Shown: positions 53,770-62,809, numbered from the stretch's first letter. The stretch is DNA of 64,000 bases from Candidatus Didemnitutus sp. (GCA_017991595.1 JAGOQJ010000007.1:78023-142022); one strand, 5' to 3'. Notes: generated by a model not told the origin, from the letters alone. Program-made: numbers and translations.

Positions 53770-55221
53770 ATGTCCAACACCGCCCCAAAAATGACCAACT
53801 ACCGTTGGTCGATCTGCACGCTGCTGTTCTTTGCGACCACGATCAACTACCTCGACCGTCAGGTCCTGTCGTTGACGTGGAAGGATTTCATCGTGCCGGA
53901 GTTTCACTGGACCGACACGCAATACGGTCTGATCACGGCGTCGTTCTCCATTTTCTACGCGATCAGCATGCTCTTCGCCGGCCGGTTCATCGACTGGATG
54001 GACACCAAGAAGGGCTTCATGTGGGCGATCTTCGTGTGGTCGATCGGCGCCTGTCTGCACGCCTACTGCGGCATCGCCACGTCGGGCATCCTCGCCGGCG
54101 AATGGTTCGTCGGTTTCGAGCGCGCCCGCGAAGTCATCGGCACGCTCGATAATGTGGCGAAGGTGGCCAACGTCAGCGTGGTGCTCTTCATCTTCGCGCG
54201 TCTCGTGCTCGCGGTCGGCGAGGCGGGCAACTTCCCCGGCGCGATCAAGGCCACGGCGGAATACTTCCCGAAGAAGGACCGCGCGTTCTCGACTTCGATC
54301 TTCAATGCCGGCGCCACCGTCGGTGCGCTGGCCGCGCCCGTGTTGATCCCGAACTTGGCCAAGGCTTGGGGCTGGGAAGCCGCCTTCATCGTCATCGGCG
54401 CGATGGGCTTCGTCTGGATGGGCTTCTGGCAGTTCATGTATCACAAGCCCCACGCGAACAAGCATGTGAACGCGGCGGAGCTGGAATACATCCATCAGGA
54501 CCCGGTCGACGTCTCGACGGCGGCCGACGGCGTCGGCTCGGGGCAGGGCAAGATTTCGTTCATGCGGTGCCTGAGTTACCGCCAGACATGGGCATTCGCG
54601 GTCGGCAAGTTCATGACCGACGGCGTGTGGTGGTTCTTCCTGTTCTGGACACCGGCCTACCTGAGTTCGGTTTACGGCATCAAGTCGTCCGACCCGGCCG
54701 GTCAGGCGGCGATCTTCGTGCTCTACGCGATCACGCTGCTTTCGATCATCGGCGGCTGGCTCCCCACGTTCTTCGTCGAGAAGAAGGGCATGAATCCCTA
54801 CGCGGGCCGCATGAAGGCGATGCTGATCTTCGCGTTCATCCCGTTGCTGGCGCTGGCGGCGCAACCGCTTGGCCGCTACTCGTTCTGGCTGCCGGTCATC
54901 ATCATCGGCATCGCCGGCGCCGCGCATCAGGCGTGGTCGGCCAACATCTTCTCCACCGTCGGCGACATGTTCCCGAAAAAGGCCATCGCCACCATCACCG
55001 GCATCGGCGGCATGGCGGGTGGCATCGGCTCGTTCCTGATCAACATCAGCTCCGGCGTGCTCTTCGACCACGCGGGCAACACGCAGATGGTGTTCATGGG
55101 TTTCCACGGACGCGAGGCCGGCTACTTCATCGTGTTCTCGCTCTGCGGCGTCGCCTACCTCATCGGTTGGACGATCATGCGGGCGCTCGTGCCGCACTAT
55201 AAACCGATTACCGATCTCTGA
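53770..55221 (+). CDS. exuT: Hexuronate transporter, MFS family (ExuT type)
   Basis: A 483-residue inner-membrane carrier with twelve membrane helices. The anion:cation symporter signature is at the start (FFATTINYLDRQVLSLTWKD), with VLAVGEAGNFPGAIKATAEY and FPKKDRAFSTSIFNAGATVG typical of ExuT/GudP-type transporters. There is an extra loop of about 40 residues (CGIATSGILAGEWFVGFERA and following) between helices three and four. It would import galacturonate or glucuronate freed in the periplasm. Flanked by pectin enzymes on both sides. Confidence 0.87.
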   Translation: MSNTAPKMTNYRWSICTLLFFATTINYLDRQVLSLTWKDFIVPEFHWTDTQYGLITASFSIFYAISMLFAGRFIDWMDTKKGFMWAIFVWSIGACLHAYCGIATSGILAGEWFVGFERAREVIGTLDNVAKVANVSVVLFIFARLVLAVGEAGNFPGAIKATAEYFPKKDRAFSTSIFNAGATVGALAAPVLIPNLAKAWGWEAAFIVIGAMGFVWMGFWQFMYHKPHANKHVNAAELEYIHQDPVDVSTAADGVGSGQGKISFMRCLSYRQTWAFAVGKFMTDGVWWFFLFWTPAYLSSVYGIKSSDPAGQAAIFVLYAITLLSIIGGWLPTFFVEKKGMNPYAGRMKAMLIFAFIPLLALAAQPLGRYSFWLPVIIIGIAGAAHQAWSANIFSTVGDMFPKKAIATITGIGGMAGGIGSFLINISSGVLFDHAGNTQMVFMGFHGREAGYFIVFSLCGVAYLIGWTIMRALVPHYKPITDL

Positions 55222-55250
55222 GTCCGCACGGCTCCGGGCGAACCTCCGCC

Positions 55251-57266
55251 ATGAAAGTTCTGCCCGTTGCGCTCTGCCTGTTGGGGTTCGCCGCCGTCGC
55301 GTTGACGGCGGCGCCGCCACCACGACCCCAGCGTTTCAATTTCGAGACGTATGCAAAGCGTCCGGCGGAGTGGTTCGCTTCAGCCCCCGCGCGCGCGATC
55401 GCCGACAACCTGCTCCTCTACCAATACCGGACCGGCGGCTGGCCCAAGAATCGCGACATGACGATCCCGCCCGCCGTGGAGGAGGCGTCGCGACGGGTGC
55501 CGGAGGACGAAACGCACTCGACCTTCGACAACGGCGCCACGCATTCGCAGCTCCAGTTCCTCGCGCGCGTGATTTCCGCCGGGGCAGGCGAGGCGGAGGA
55601 GCGTTATCGCGCGGCGTTCCTGCGCGGTCTCGATTACTGCCTCGCCGCGCAGTATGAGAACGGCGGCTGGCCGCAGTATTTTCCGCTCATCCCCGGCTAC
55701 TACACGCACATCACCTTCAACGACGGCGCCATGATCGGTGTCATGGAGGTGCTCGATGGCGTGGCGCGCGGCGCGGAGCCCTTCGCATTCGTGGATGCGT
55801 CGCGGCGCGAGCAGTCGCGCGTGGCGATCGCGCGCGGGATCGATTGCATCCTACGCTGCCAGATCGTGCAGGACGGCCAGCGCACCGTCTGGGCCGCGCA
55901 GCACGACGAGCGGACCTTCGCGCCGGCGCCGGCGCGCAAATTCGAACCGGCCTCGCTCTGCGCGGGCGAGAGCAGCGGCATCGTGCGCTTCCTCATGGAC
56001 ATCGAGGAGCCCAGTGCGGAGATCGTCGCTGCCATCGAAGGCGCCGTGGCTTGGTATCGCGCCACAGCCATCTCCGGGCTCGAGTGGAAATTCGTGCCCG
56101 CGCCCGATTTGCCGGGCGGCCGAGACCAGGTGGCCGTGCCCGTCGAGGGCGCCGGACCGATCTGGGCGCGCTTCTACGAATTGGGCACGAACCGACCGAT
56201 CTTCATCGGGCGCGATGCGGTCACGCACTACGCCGTGCATGAGATCGAGCACGAGCGGCGCATGGGCTACGCGTGGTATGTCGACGGGCCGCGCCGCGTT
56301 TTGGAAAAGGATTATCCGGCATGGAAGCGGCGCCTCAACGCCTTCACGCTCGCGAACACCGAGCGGAAACTGCGGCCCGATTTTCCGCAGATCGCCCGCC
56401 CGCAGGTCGATTTGCCGGTGGATTTCGTCGTGCGAGAGGATCTCGTCTATGCGCAACGCGGCCGCGAGACGCTGCGGCTCGATCTTTATCGTCCGGCCGG
56501 GACGGCGCTGCTGCCCGCCGTGCTGATCGTGCACGGGGGCGGGTGGGAGACCGGCTCGCGCGAGATGGAGCGTCCACTGGCGCGCGCCCTGGCCCGGCGT
56601 GGCTACGCGGCCTTGCCGGTGAGTTATCGGCTCGGCAAGAGCGGACGCTTCCCGGCGGCGCTGCAGGATTTGAAGGCCGCGGTGGCGTGGGTGCGGGCGC
56701 ATCACGAGGAGCTGGGCGTCGATCCCCGCCGCATCGCCATCGTGGGCGGCTCGGCGGGCGGCCAGCTGGCCGCCTTGCTCGGCGCGACGAACGGGATGGA
56801 GGAGTTCAACGCTCCGCTTTATCCACCCGCGGCCAGCGTCGTGCAGGCGGTGGTCAATATCGACGGTCTGGCCGATTTCACCGGCGCGGATCTCGTGGCG
56901 CAGCAGGAGAGCGAACCCAGCGCGCCCGTCCGCTTCCTCGGCGGCAAGTTCAGCGAGGTGCCCGACGTCTGGCGGGCGGCCTCCGCGATCACCCACGTCG
57001 GGCCGCACAGCGCGCCGACGCTCTTTCTCAACAGCACGGCGCCGACTCCGCTGCTTCCGGGCCGCGAGGCGATGCACGATCTGCTCCGCGCGGCCGGGGT
57101 GACCAGCGAACTCGTCGTGCTCACGGGCACGCCGCATCCGTTCTGGCTCTTCGAGCCGTGGTTCGGCCGGGTGGTGGACGAGACCGACCGCTTCCTGCGC
57201 GACGTGCTCGGTCCGCCCGCCGCGATGAAGCCGAGCGAAGAGGCTCGACCGCCGTCCGGCGCTTAA
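55251..57266 (+). CDS. PL10 pectate lyase fused to alpha/beta-hydrolase esterase
   Basis: A 671-residue exported fusion with signal peptide MKVLPVALCLLGFAAVALTA. Residues 40-370 are a PL10 lyase: NLLLYQYRTGGWPKN, STFDNGATHSQLQFLARV, AQYENGGWPQYFP, HITFNDGAM and QHDERTFAPAPARKFEPASL containing the catalytic arginine. Residues 400-655 are a BD-FAE-like hydrolase: oxyanion VHGGGWETGS, nucleophile Ser in IVGGSAGGQLAALL and His in GTPHPFWLFEPWF. The usual Asp-containing loop is replaced by FLNSTAPTPLLPG, so the acid of the triad is unclear. The esterase probably deacetylates pectin to give the lyase access. Confidence 0.87.
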   Translation: MKVLPVALCLLGFAAVALTAAPPPRPQRFNFETYAKRPAEWFASAPARAIADNLLLYQYRTGGWPKNRDMTIPPAVEEASRRVPEDETHSTFDNGATHSQLQFLARVISAGAGEAEERYRAAFLRGLDYCLAAQYENGGWPQYFPLIPGYYTHITFNDGAMIGVMEVLDGVARGAEPFAFVDASRREQSRVAIARGIDCILRCQIVQDGQRTVWAAQHDERTFAPAPARKFEPASLCAGESSGIVRFLMDIEEPSAEIVAAIEGAVAWYRATAISGLEWKFVPAPDLPGGRDQVAVPVEGAGPIWARFYELGTNRPIFIGRDAVTHYAVHEIEHERRMGYAWYVDGPRRVLEKDYPAWKRRLNAFTLANTERKLRPDFPQIARPQVDLPVDFVVREDLVYAQRGRETLRLDLYRPAGTALLPAVLIVHGGGWETGSREMERPLARALARRGYAALPVSYRLGKSGRFPAALQDLKAAVAWVRAHHEELGVDPRRIAIVGGSAGGQLAALLGATNGMEEFNAPLYPPAASVVQAVVNIDGLADFTGADLVAQQESEPSAPVRFLGGKFSEVPDVWRAASAITHVGPHSAPTLFLNSTAPTPLLPGREAMHDLLRAAGVTSELVVLTGTPHPFWLFEPWFGRVVDETDRFLRDVLGPPAAMKPSEEARPPSGA

Positions 57267-57326
57267 TACTGATTAATTTCCTCTACCCCGGCCGATCCCC
57301 TCGTCTCACGCTATTCCCTTTCACCT

Positions 57327-58115
57327 ATGAACTCCCCTGATTACCTCGGTTCTCTCTTTGGTCTCTCCGGCAAGGTCGCTGTCGTCATCGGCGGCACCGG
57401 CGAGCTGTGCGGCGCGATGGCGGAGGGCCTCGCCGGCGCTGGCGCGGAAGTCGTCCTCGTCGGCCGCAACCTCGATAAGGCCCAGGCCCGCCTCGACAAG
57501 ATCGCTGCGGCAGGCGGCAAGGCTTGGTTCCACAGCGCCGAAGCCACCAGCAAGGCCGAACTCGAGGGCCTGCGCGATGCCGTGCTCCAGCGCTCCGGCC
57601 GCATCGACATCGTCATCAACGGCGCGGGCATCAATTCCGCCACACCGTTCTTCGACATCACCGAGGAGGAGTTGGACCGCATCATCCGCGTGAACCTCAA
57701 GAGCGTGTTCCTCGGTTGCCAGATCTTCGGCAAATATCTCGTCGAGCGCGGTCAGGGCGGCTCGATCATCAACCTCGGCTCCATGTCCGGCATCGTGCCG
57801 CTCTCTCGCGTCTTCACGTATTCCGCGACCAAGGGCGCCGTGCACAATCTCTCGCTCAACCTCGCCCGCGAGTGGGCGCCGCACAAGGTGCGCGTGAATG
57901 TCCTCGTCCCCGGCTTCTTCCCGGCGGAACAGAACCGCAAGGTCCTCACGCCCGACCGCGTCGCGAACATCATGGGGCACACGCCCATGAAGCGCTTCGG
58001 CGAGGCGCGCGAGCTCATCGGCGCCACGCTGCTGCTCGCGAGCGATGCGGCGGGCTCCTTCATCACGGGCGAGGAGCTGATCGTCGACGGCGGCTACCAC
58101 GCGATGACCATCTGA
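57327..58115 (+). CDS. SDR oxidoreductase, probable fructuronate reductase
   Basis: A 262-residue short-chain dehydrogenase with the cofactor motif [23 protein letters not shown], and the catalytic Tyr and Lys in [16 protein letters not shown]. It resembles the Bacillus YjmF/UxuB type that reduces D-fructuronate to D-mannonate. The product of UxaE, next in the cluster, is fructuronate, which supports this. The classical long-chain UxuB of Escherichia is unrelated in sequence. A 2-deoxygluconate dehydrogenase activity cannot be excluded. Confidence 0.75.
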   Translation: MNSPDYLGSLFGLSGKVAVVIGGTGELCGAMAEGLAGAGAEVVLVGRNLDKAQARLDKIAAAGGKAWFHSAEATSKAELEGLRDAVLQRSGRIDIVINGAGINSATPFFDITEEELDRIIRVNLKSVFLGCQIFGKYLVERGQGGSIINLGSMSGIVPLSRVFTYSATKGAVHNLSLNLAREWAPHKVRVNVLVPGFFPAEQNRKVLTPDRVANIMGHTPMKRFGEARELIGATLLLASDAAGSFITGEELIVDGGYHAMTI

Positions 58116-58279
58116 GCGGGGCGCAGCGGGCGGCCGGCGAATGCCGCCCGCAAGCTCAACAGTGAGCGCAAGGAAGGAGGCGCGCGCCTCCGCGTTCTGG
58201 GTTTTGCTGCCGAGATTGCTGCACGCGCCGGTTCCGGGCTGCCCCTTCCGTCACGCTTAACCCCATTCCGCTGTCCGCC

Positions 58280-60124
58280 ATGTCTGCCATCAACGCGTTT
58301 CTTCTGCAGAACGATTTGCGCATCGCGCAAAACCCCTGCGTCTCCCCCGATTTTTGCCTCGATTGGCCCGCGCTTGCGGCCCGGCTCCGCACCGGTGCCG
58401 CGCTGCACGCCTGGCCGAAGAGCCGCTTCGCCACCGCGACGGGCGAATGGCTCCTGCTCGAGGACCTCGCCACCGGCGATTGCGCGTGGCTCCACGAGCC
58501 GCGGGAAAAAGGCCAGGGACTGCACCTGCTGGCAGACGGCATCCCGCTGGCCGAGGGACGCGTGGCTTTCCCGGCGAGCTGGGAAAATCTCCTGCGCCTG
58601 AAGAATCTCATCCAGGAGCACGACACCGCGGCCACGATCTTCCCGACCGCTGGCGCGCGGCTCGGCCGCAGCACGATCGGTGTGGGCGCGCGTTTCACGA
58701 CGCTGCATTGGCCCGCGGTCGAGTGGGCGATGAGCGCCCTCGAGATCGGCTTCACGGCCAACCAGAATTCCATCCCGCGCGAGCTCGTCTATGACGTCGA
58801 CGCGATGCTCTCGGGCCGGCTCGACACCGTGCCCTTCCCCTTCATCGGCACCAACGTCCCCGAAGGCCACCAAGGCCAGAGCGTCGAGGGCATGAGCCAC
58901 GGCTGCGTGCTTTCGAAGCTCAAGACCGGCTTCCACCGCCGCCGCATCGCGTGGTCGTTCAACGCCGACCACCAGCCCATCGGCGGCAAGTTCGACATCC
59001 GCGAGGATGCGCTCGTCAAAGGCTGCCTGCTCGCCAGCTACATCACCTTCGACCTTTCGCCCGAGCTCGCGCTCAACCAGCCCGCGAAACTCGCCGACAT
59101 TCCCGCCGACATCGTGGCGAAAACGCGGGCACGCGTGGCGGCTGTCGGCCTGCAGCTCGATGACGCTGCGTTCAACCGGCTGCTCGAGACGGTCTGGACG
59201 CCGATGCAGAAGATGAAGCGCCGCGACGAGAAATACGCCGCCGCGCGCGCTGCGGCATTCACGACCGATGTCGGCCGCAATTATCTCCGCGAGCTCTCCA
59301 TCGATGAGTTGCCGGGCCTTACCACGCCCGAGACGACCGCCATCATGCTCGCGCTCTGCGAGGTCCTCGGCATGCCGGTGAACTTCATCGCGCCCGCCTT
59401 CGGCTTCCAGAAGAACACCCCGTATCCCGACAACGCCGCCCTCCGCGCGCTCATCCAGAAACAGTGGGACGTGTGCGCGAAGTTCGGGGTCTCGATCGGC
59501 TTCCATTCCGGCTCGGGCAAATCCGCCGAGAACTACCAGGTGATGGGGCAGGTCACGGGCAGCGCGCTCGAGATCAAGACCAGCGGCCGCTACACCTACG
59601 AGATGGGCGTCGCACTGTCGCAGTCGAAGCACGCCGCCGATGCCGCGCTCTGGCGCGATTGGTATCAATTCACGGTCGACATGGCCGTCGCCGGTGCCTT
59701 CAGCGCCGATGCCACCGAGCAGAAAATGGCCCGCGTGTTCGTCACCACCTCGCTCGCCGGCGCGGGCCAGCCGACCGAGGTCTTTGCCTCGCCCGCCACG
59801 TGCCGCGCTGCGTTGGAGGCTCTGCCCGCGTCGCCGGAGCACATGACGTTCTTCGAGTATAACTTCCTCTACGTCCTCGCCGCCGGCGGCAAACCCGAGA
59901 AGGCCGCCCTCGGCGACCACACGCCCGCCGGTTACCGGCAGCGCGCACGGTTCTACGCGGTCAGCCCCGAGGCGCGCCTGCTCTTCGCGCAACGCATCGC
60001 GGCCTACCTCATCTTCCTCGCCGAGAACACCGGTCTCGCCTCCGCCGAGCGCTGCGCCGCCGCGTCGAAATTGCTCGCCAGTTACACGACGCTCGACGCC
60101 ATGTTGAACGACATTTCCCGCTGA
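58280..60124 (+). CDS. uxaE: Tagaturonate epimerase
   Basis: A 614-residue protein of the UxaE family, which epimerises D-tagaturonate to D-fructuronate and so replaces the UxaB/UxaA branch for galacturonate. Characteristic stretches are WSFNADHQPIGGKFDIREDA, FHSGSGKSAENYQVMGQVTG and LEIKTSGRYTYEMGVALSQS. The family was first recognised in Thermotoga; this protein is longer, with an N-terminal part of about 100 residues I cannot place. It lies directly before uxaC, its metabolic predecessor. Confidence 0.85.
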   Translation: MSAINAFLLQNDLRIAQNPCVSPDFCLDWPALAARLRTGAALHAWPKSRFATATGEWLLLEDLATGDCAWLHEPREKGQGLHLLADGIPLAEGRVAFPASWENLLRLKNLIQEHDTAATIFPTAGARLGRSTIGVGARFTTLHWPAVEWAMSALEIGFTANQNSIPRELVYDVDAMLSGRLDTVPFPFIGTNVPEGHQGQSVEGMSHGCVLSKLKTGFHRRRIAWSFNADHQPIGGKFDIREDALVKGCLLASYITFDLSPELALNQPAKLADIPADIVAKTRARVAAVGLQLDDAAFNRLLETVWTPMQKMKRRDEKYAAARAAAFTTDVGRNYLRELSIDELPGLTTPETTAIMLALCEVLGMPVNFIAPAFGFQKNTPYPDNAALRALIQKQWDVCAKFGVSIGFHSGSGKSAENYQVMGQVTGSALEIKTSGRYTYEMGVALSQSKHAADAALWRDWYQFTVDMAVAGAFSADATEQKMARVFVTTSLAGAGQPTEVFASPATCRAALEALPASPEHMTFFEYNFLYVLAAGGKPEKAALGDHTPAGYRQRARFYAVSPEARLLFAQRIAAYLIFLAENTGLASAERCAAASKLLASYTTLDAMLNDISR

Positions 60125-60168
60125 AACCACGATCGGCCCGTTCGAAAATCGATCCGTCCACATCGAAA

Positions 60169-61590
60169 ATGGCCAAGCCCTTCATTCACGACGACTTTCT
60201 CCTGCAGACCGCGACCGCGCGCGACCTTTACCACGCGTTCGCCCAGGCCGAGCCGATCTTCGACTACCACTGCCACCTCCCGCAGAAGCTGATCGCCGAC
60301 AACCACCAGTTTGCCGATCTCTCCGAGATCTGGCTGGGCGGCGACCACTACAAGTGGCGCGCGATGCGCACCAACGGCGTGCAGGAGCGCGTTTGCACCG
60401 GCGACGCGACGCCGCGTGAGAAGTTCGACGCGTGGTGCGCCGCCGTGCCGCACACGCTGGGCAATCCGCTCTATCACTGGTCGCACCTCGAGCTGAAGCG
60501 CTACTTCGGCATCGACGAGATCATCGATCCGAAGTCGGCGGACGCGATTTGGAAGACCGCCAACGAGAAGCTCGCGACGATGCGCGTGCACGACATCCTT
60601 GCGGCCAACAAGGTCGCGGTCATCTGCACGACCGACGATCCGGCCGACTCGCTCGCCGATCACGAGCGGATCAAGAAACTCAGCATCAAGACGCGCGTCT
60701 ATCCGACGTTCCGTCCCGACAAGGCCCTGGGCGTGAATGCGCCCGCCGCCTTCAACGCCTGGCTCGAACGCCTCGGCGGCGAGGCGAAGATGCCGGTCAA
60801 GACGTTCGACGACTTGCTCAACGCGCTGAAGAAGCGCCATGACGACTTCCACGCCGTCGGTTGCCGTCTCTCCGACCACGGCATGGAGCAGGCGCTCTCC
60901 GAGCCCTGCACGCACGCCGAGGCTACCGCGATCTTTGACGCCGCGCGCGCCGGCAAGGCTGCGAACGCGACCGAGTGGGCGAAGTTCGGTTCGTTCCTCA
61001 TGCTCGAGTTCGGCCGCTGGGACGCCGCGAAGGGCTGGACGAAGCAGCTCCACCTCGGCGCCATGCGCAACAACAACGCCCGCCTGCTCAAACAGCTCGG
61101 GCCCGACACCGGTTTCGACAGCATCGGCGACTTCCCGCAGGCGCGCGCGCTCAGCCGCTACCTCGACGCGCTCGACTCGACCGGCGAGCTGCCGCGCACC
61201 GTGCTCTACAATCTGAACCCGGCCGACAATTACGTCTTCGCGACGATGATCGGCAACTTCCAGGACGGCTCGGTTGCGGGCAAAATCCAGTTCGGCTCCG
61301 GCTGGTGGTTCCTCGACCAGAAAGAGGCGATGGAGTGGCAGATGAACGCGCTCATGAATCTCGGCCTGATCAGCCGCTTCGTCGGCATGCTCACCGATTC
61401 GCGCTCGTTCCTCAGCTACACGCGTCACGAGTATTTCCGCCGCGTGCTCTGCAATCTGCTGGGCAACATGGTGGAAAGCGGCGCGATCCCGAACGATCGC
61501 GAGCTCGTCGGCGGCATGGTGAAGAATATCTGCTTCGCCAACGCCCGCGGCTACTTCCGCCTCGGCCTCGATCCCGCCTACGCGGGCTGA
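60169..61590 (+). CDS. uxaC: Uronate isomerase
   Basis: A 473-residue amidohydrolase-fold isomerase converting galacturonate to tagaturonate and glucuronate to fructuronate. The metal-site HxH is in IFDYHCHLPQK; other conserved parts are WLGGDHYKWRAMRTNGV, RLSDHGMEQ, LHLGAMRNNN and FLSYTRHEYFRRVLCNLLG. The length is normal. It is the last gene of the pectin series; a palindromic element 23 bases downstream ends in a short T-run and could act as terminator. Confidence 0.95.
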   Translation: MAKPFIHDDFLLQTATARDLYHAFAQAEPIFDYHCHLPQKLIADNHQFADLSEIWLGGDHYKWRAMRTNGVQERVCTGDATPREKFDAWCAAVPHTLGNPLYHWSHLELKRYFGIDEIIDPKSADAIWKTANEKLATMRVHDILAANKVAVICTTDDPADSLADHERIKKLSIKTRVYPTFRPDKALGVNAPAAFNAWLERLGGEAKMPVKTFDDLLNALKKRHDDFHAVGCRLSDHGMEQALSEPCTHAEATAIFDAARAGKAANATEWAKFGSFLMLEFGRWDAAKGWTKQLHLGAMRNNNARLLKQLGPDTGFDSIGDFPQARALSRYLDALDSTGELPRTVLYNLNPADNYVFATMIGNFQDGSVAGKIQFGSGWWFLDQKEAMEWQMNALMNLGLISRFVGMLTDSRSFLSYTRHEYFRRVLCNLLGNMVESGAIPNDRELVGGMVKNICFANARGYFRLGLDPAYAG

Positions 61591-61613
61591 GGCCGGCGCT
61601 CGCCTGCCCGCGG

Positions 61614-61676
61614 GTAGGGCGAGTTGTCCCCAACGAGCCGCTGCGCAAGCCGGCTCATTCGGAGAATTCGCCCTAC
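61614..61676. repeat. Palindromic element after uxaC
   Basis: The outer arms are GTAGGCGA-like: GTAGGGCGAGTTGTCC at the left and the reverse complement of GTAGGGCGAATTCTCC at the right, with inner arms GAGCCG and CGGCTC around a loop of about ten bases. The whole 63-base element folds into one imperfect hairpin and is followed by CTTTT. It looks like a REP-type extragenic palindrome that could double as the uxaC terminator. Confidence 0.6.
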
Positions 61677-61728
61677 CTTTTGCCGCGTTGCGATTCGGGC
61701 TGATTCTAAAGCAATCGTGCGCGCGCGA

Positions 61729-61839
61729 TCAGTTGATGTCCTGTCGTTGGCGCAGCTTCTCGAGGTTGGCCTTGATGGCGGGCGGGTTAACGAGCTCACC
61801 GCCGTCTTGCCCGCGAAATGAAACAGGCCGTGAGTTCAT
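61729..61839 (-). CDS. Possible small protein or gene remnant (36 residues)
   Basis: ATG at 61839 to TGA at 61729. The second half (NPPAIKANLEKLRQRQDIN) looks like a real amphipathic C-terminal helix, the first half does not. It may be the end of a gene whose beginning was lost when the neighbouring elements were inserted. No ribosome binding site is evident. I do not recognise the family. Confidence 0.25.
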   Translation of the reverse strand: MNSRPVSFRGQDGGELVNPPAIKANLEKLRQRQDIN

Positions 61840-61862
61840 CAATCGGCCCGTGTTTTACATCA

Positions 61863-61902
61863 GTAGGCTTTCCGCGGTTTTGCACAGCCGCCAAAAGCCT
61901 AC
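61863..61902. repeat. Imperfect inverted repeat with GTAGGC/GCCTAC ends
   Basis: GTAGGCTTTCCGCGG at the left pairs with CCGCCAAAAGCCTAC at the right (12 of 15 positions) around a ten-base loop. Two more GTAGGC copies follow at 61969 and 61982. It could be a degenerate attC-type site or another extragenic palindrome at the edge of the array. Confidence 0.4.
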
Positions 61903-61986
61903 GCCAGAAAAACTAGGATTGAACATCAGCCGCTTGCGAGATTCCTTCCGTGACCGGGCCACTAAATTGTAGGCAATCTACGTAGG

Positions 61987-62005
61987 CTGAATAAAACTGA
62001 TCGCC
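61987..62005. repeat. attC-like right half opening cassette 1
   Basis: CTGAATAAAACTGATCGCC resembles the right end of the better sites further on (CTGACCTCAAACGATGGGC): it keeps CTGA, AAAC and a GATCGCC core. The core starts at 61999. Its reverse complement, GGCGATC, is found at 62380 at the left end of the next site, as expected for one cassette. Confidence 0.5.
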
Positions 62006-62010
62006 GGAAG

Positions 62011-62430
62011 ATGAAGAACGTCGTCGCAGCCATCTTGGTTCTTCTTTCGGCCGCTGGTGCGCTGGCCAGCGACAAGTCCGTTGCGGGAGTTTATCGGAGC
62101 GAGGTTGGACTTTACGTTTTGACCGTCTCGTTGCTCGAAAACGGCAATTACCTGGCGCGGTGGGATTCGGACATTGGCTCGAATGGCACAGCATCCGGCT
62201 CGTGGACGTTTCAGGATGGCGAGGTTCGGCTCACCCCGAAGAAGGAAGAGGGGCACCCCATGACTGGCTATCTGCGCGTGCTTGCGCTTCGGAAGTTCGA
62301 AGGCAGGCAGGCATTGCTCCGGAAAGAAGATGTCATGAATGAGGCGAGTCCGCTTTATTATCTCTACCTCCAGAAGAAGGGCGATCCAGCCGGCACAGAC
62401 AACTCCGGGGCTGCGCCCCGTCGTGTCTGA
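62011..62430 (+). CDS. Cassette 1: small exported protein, unknown
   Basis: A 139-residue protein. MKNVVAAILVLLSAAGALA is a signal peptide, followed by a small beta-rich domain (VAGVYRSEVGLYVLTVSLLENG, GSWTFQDGEVRLTPKKEEG). It is not a family I recognise. The ATG lies six bases after the cassette core, with GGAAG as ribosome binding site. The gene reads into its own attC-like site, so the last 14 residues (PAGTDNSGAAPRRV) are coded by the recombination site and match the tail of the gene in cassette 4. GC content is lower than in the pectin genes. Confidence 0.7.
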   Translation: MKNVVAAILVLLSAAGALASDKSVAGVYRSEVGLYVLTVSLLENGNYLARWDSDIGSNGTASGSWTFQDGEVRLTPKKEEGHPMTGYLRVLALRKFEGRQALLRKEDVMNEASPLYYLYLQKKGDPAGTDNSGAAPRRV

Positions 62431-62445
62431 CCTCAATCGATCGGC
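62380..62445. repeat. attC-like site 1
   Basis: Left end GGCGATC (62380-62386), then CAGCCGGCACAGACAAC, a GC hairpin (CGGGGC-TGC-GCCCCG), GTGTCTGACCTCAATC and the core GATCGGC (62439-62445). The TGACCTC-plus-purines stretch before the core matches the known right-hand consensus of integron attC sites (TKANCTCVRRCG). The left end is complementary to the start of cassette 1, not to the following cassette. Confidence 0.7.
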
Positions 62446-62455
62446 GGAAGAAAAG

Positions 62456-62794
62456 ATGCTTTTCGACATCCTCAAGTTTGCGGGATTTCTTGGCGTCGTG
62501 CTCGTGGCACTGTGGTTTATAGAGAAGAGCAGCAAGGCGCGGCAGAGGAAGTTGATGCTCGGCGCGGTATTCGTTTTTGCGTTCGTTCTGATCACGGTGG
62601 GTGTTCAGACGCTCCTGTCGGGCTCGGAGATTTCGCAGGCCGGCGGGAAGTATGGCACCGTGTATTGGTATCAAGATTTGGCCGCAGGGATACTTCTCTT
62701 GCTCGCAGCCTTCATCGCGTGGCTGAAGCATCCGACGCCGAAGGAAGAGAAAGAGGCCGATCCAGACCGCCAGAGAACAACGCGCGGGATGTGA
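62456..62794 (+). CDS. Cassette 2: small membrane protein, unknown
   Basis: A 112-residue protein with three hydrophobic helices (ILKFAGFLGVVLVALWFI, LMLGAVFVFAFVLITVGVQ and LAAGILLLLAAFIAW) and a charged C-terminus. The ATG at 62456 lies 17 bases after the cassette core and has GGAAG upstream. An ATG further upstream in the same frame would start inside the preceding gene and is unlikely. The last residues (DPDRQRTTRGM) are coded by its attC-like site. I do not recognise the family. Confidence 0.65.
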   Translation: MLFDILKFAGFLGVVLVALWFIEKSSKARQRKLMLGAVFVFAFVLITVGVQTLLSGSEISQAGGKYGTVYWYQDLAAGILLLLAAFIAWLKHPTPKEEKEADPDRQRTTRGM

Positions 62795-62809
62795 CCTAAA
62801 TCGTATGCA
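62756..62809. repeat. attC-like site 2
   Basis: Left end GCCGATC (62756-62762) is the exact reverse complement of GATCGGC, which opens cassette 2 at 62439. It continues CAGACCGCCAGAGAACAACG, a short GC centre, GTGACCTAAATC and the core GTATGCA at 62803. It is shorter and more diverged than sites 1 and 4 but follows the same order. Confidence 0.6.

Larger units (their letters stand above)
61591..61998. other. Region between uxaC and the first cassette gene
   Basis: About 400 bases of lower GC than the pectin genes, especially beyond 61700. It holds two imperfect palindromes (61614-61676 and 61863-61902), a possible 36-residue minus-strand reading frame (61729-61839) and several GTAGGC/GCCTAC hexamers. 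It marks the change from the metabolic cluster to the cassette array. Confidence 0.6.
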
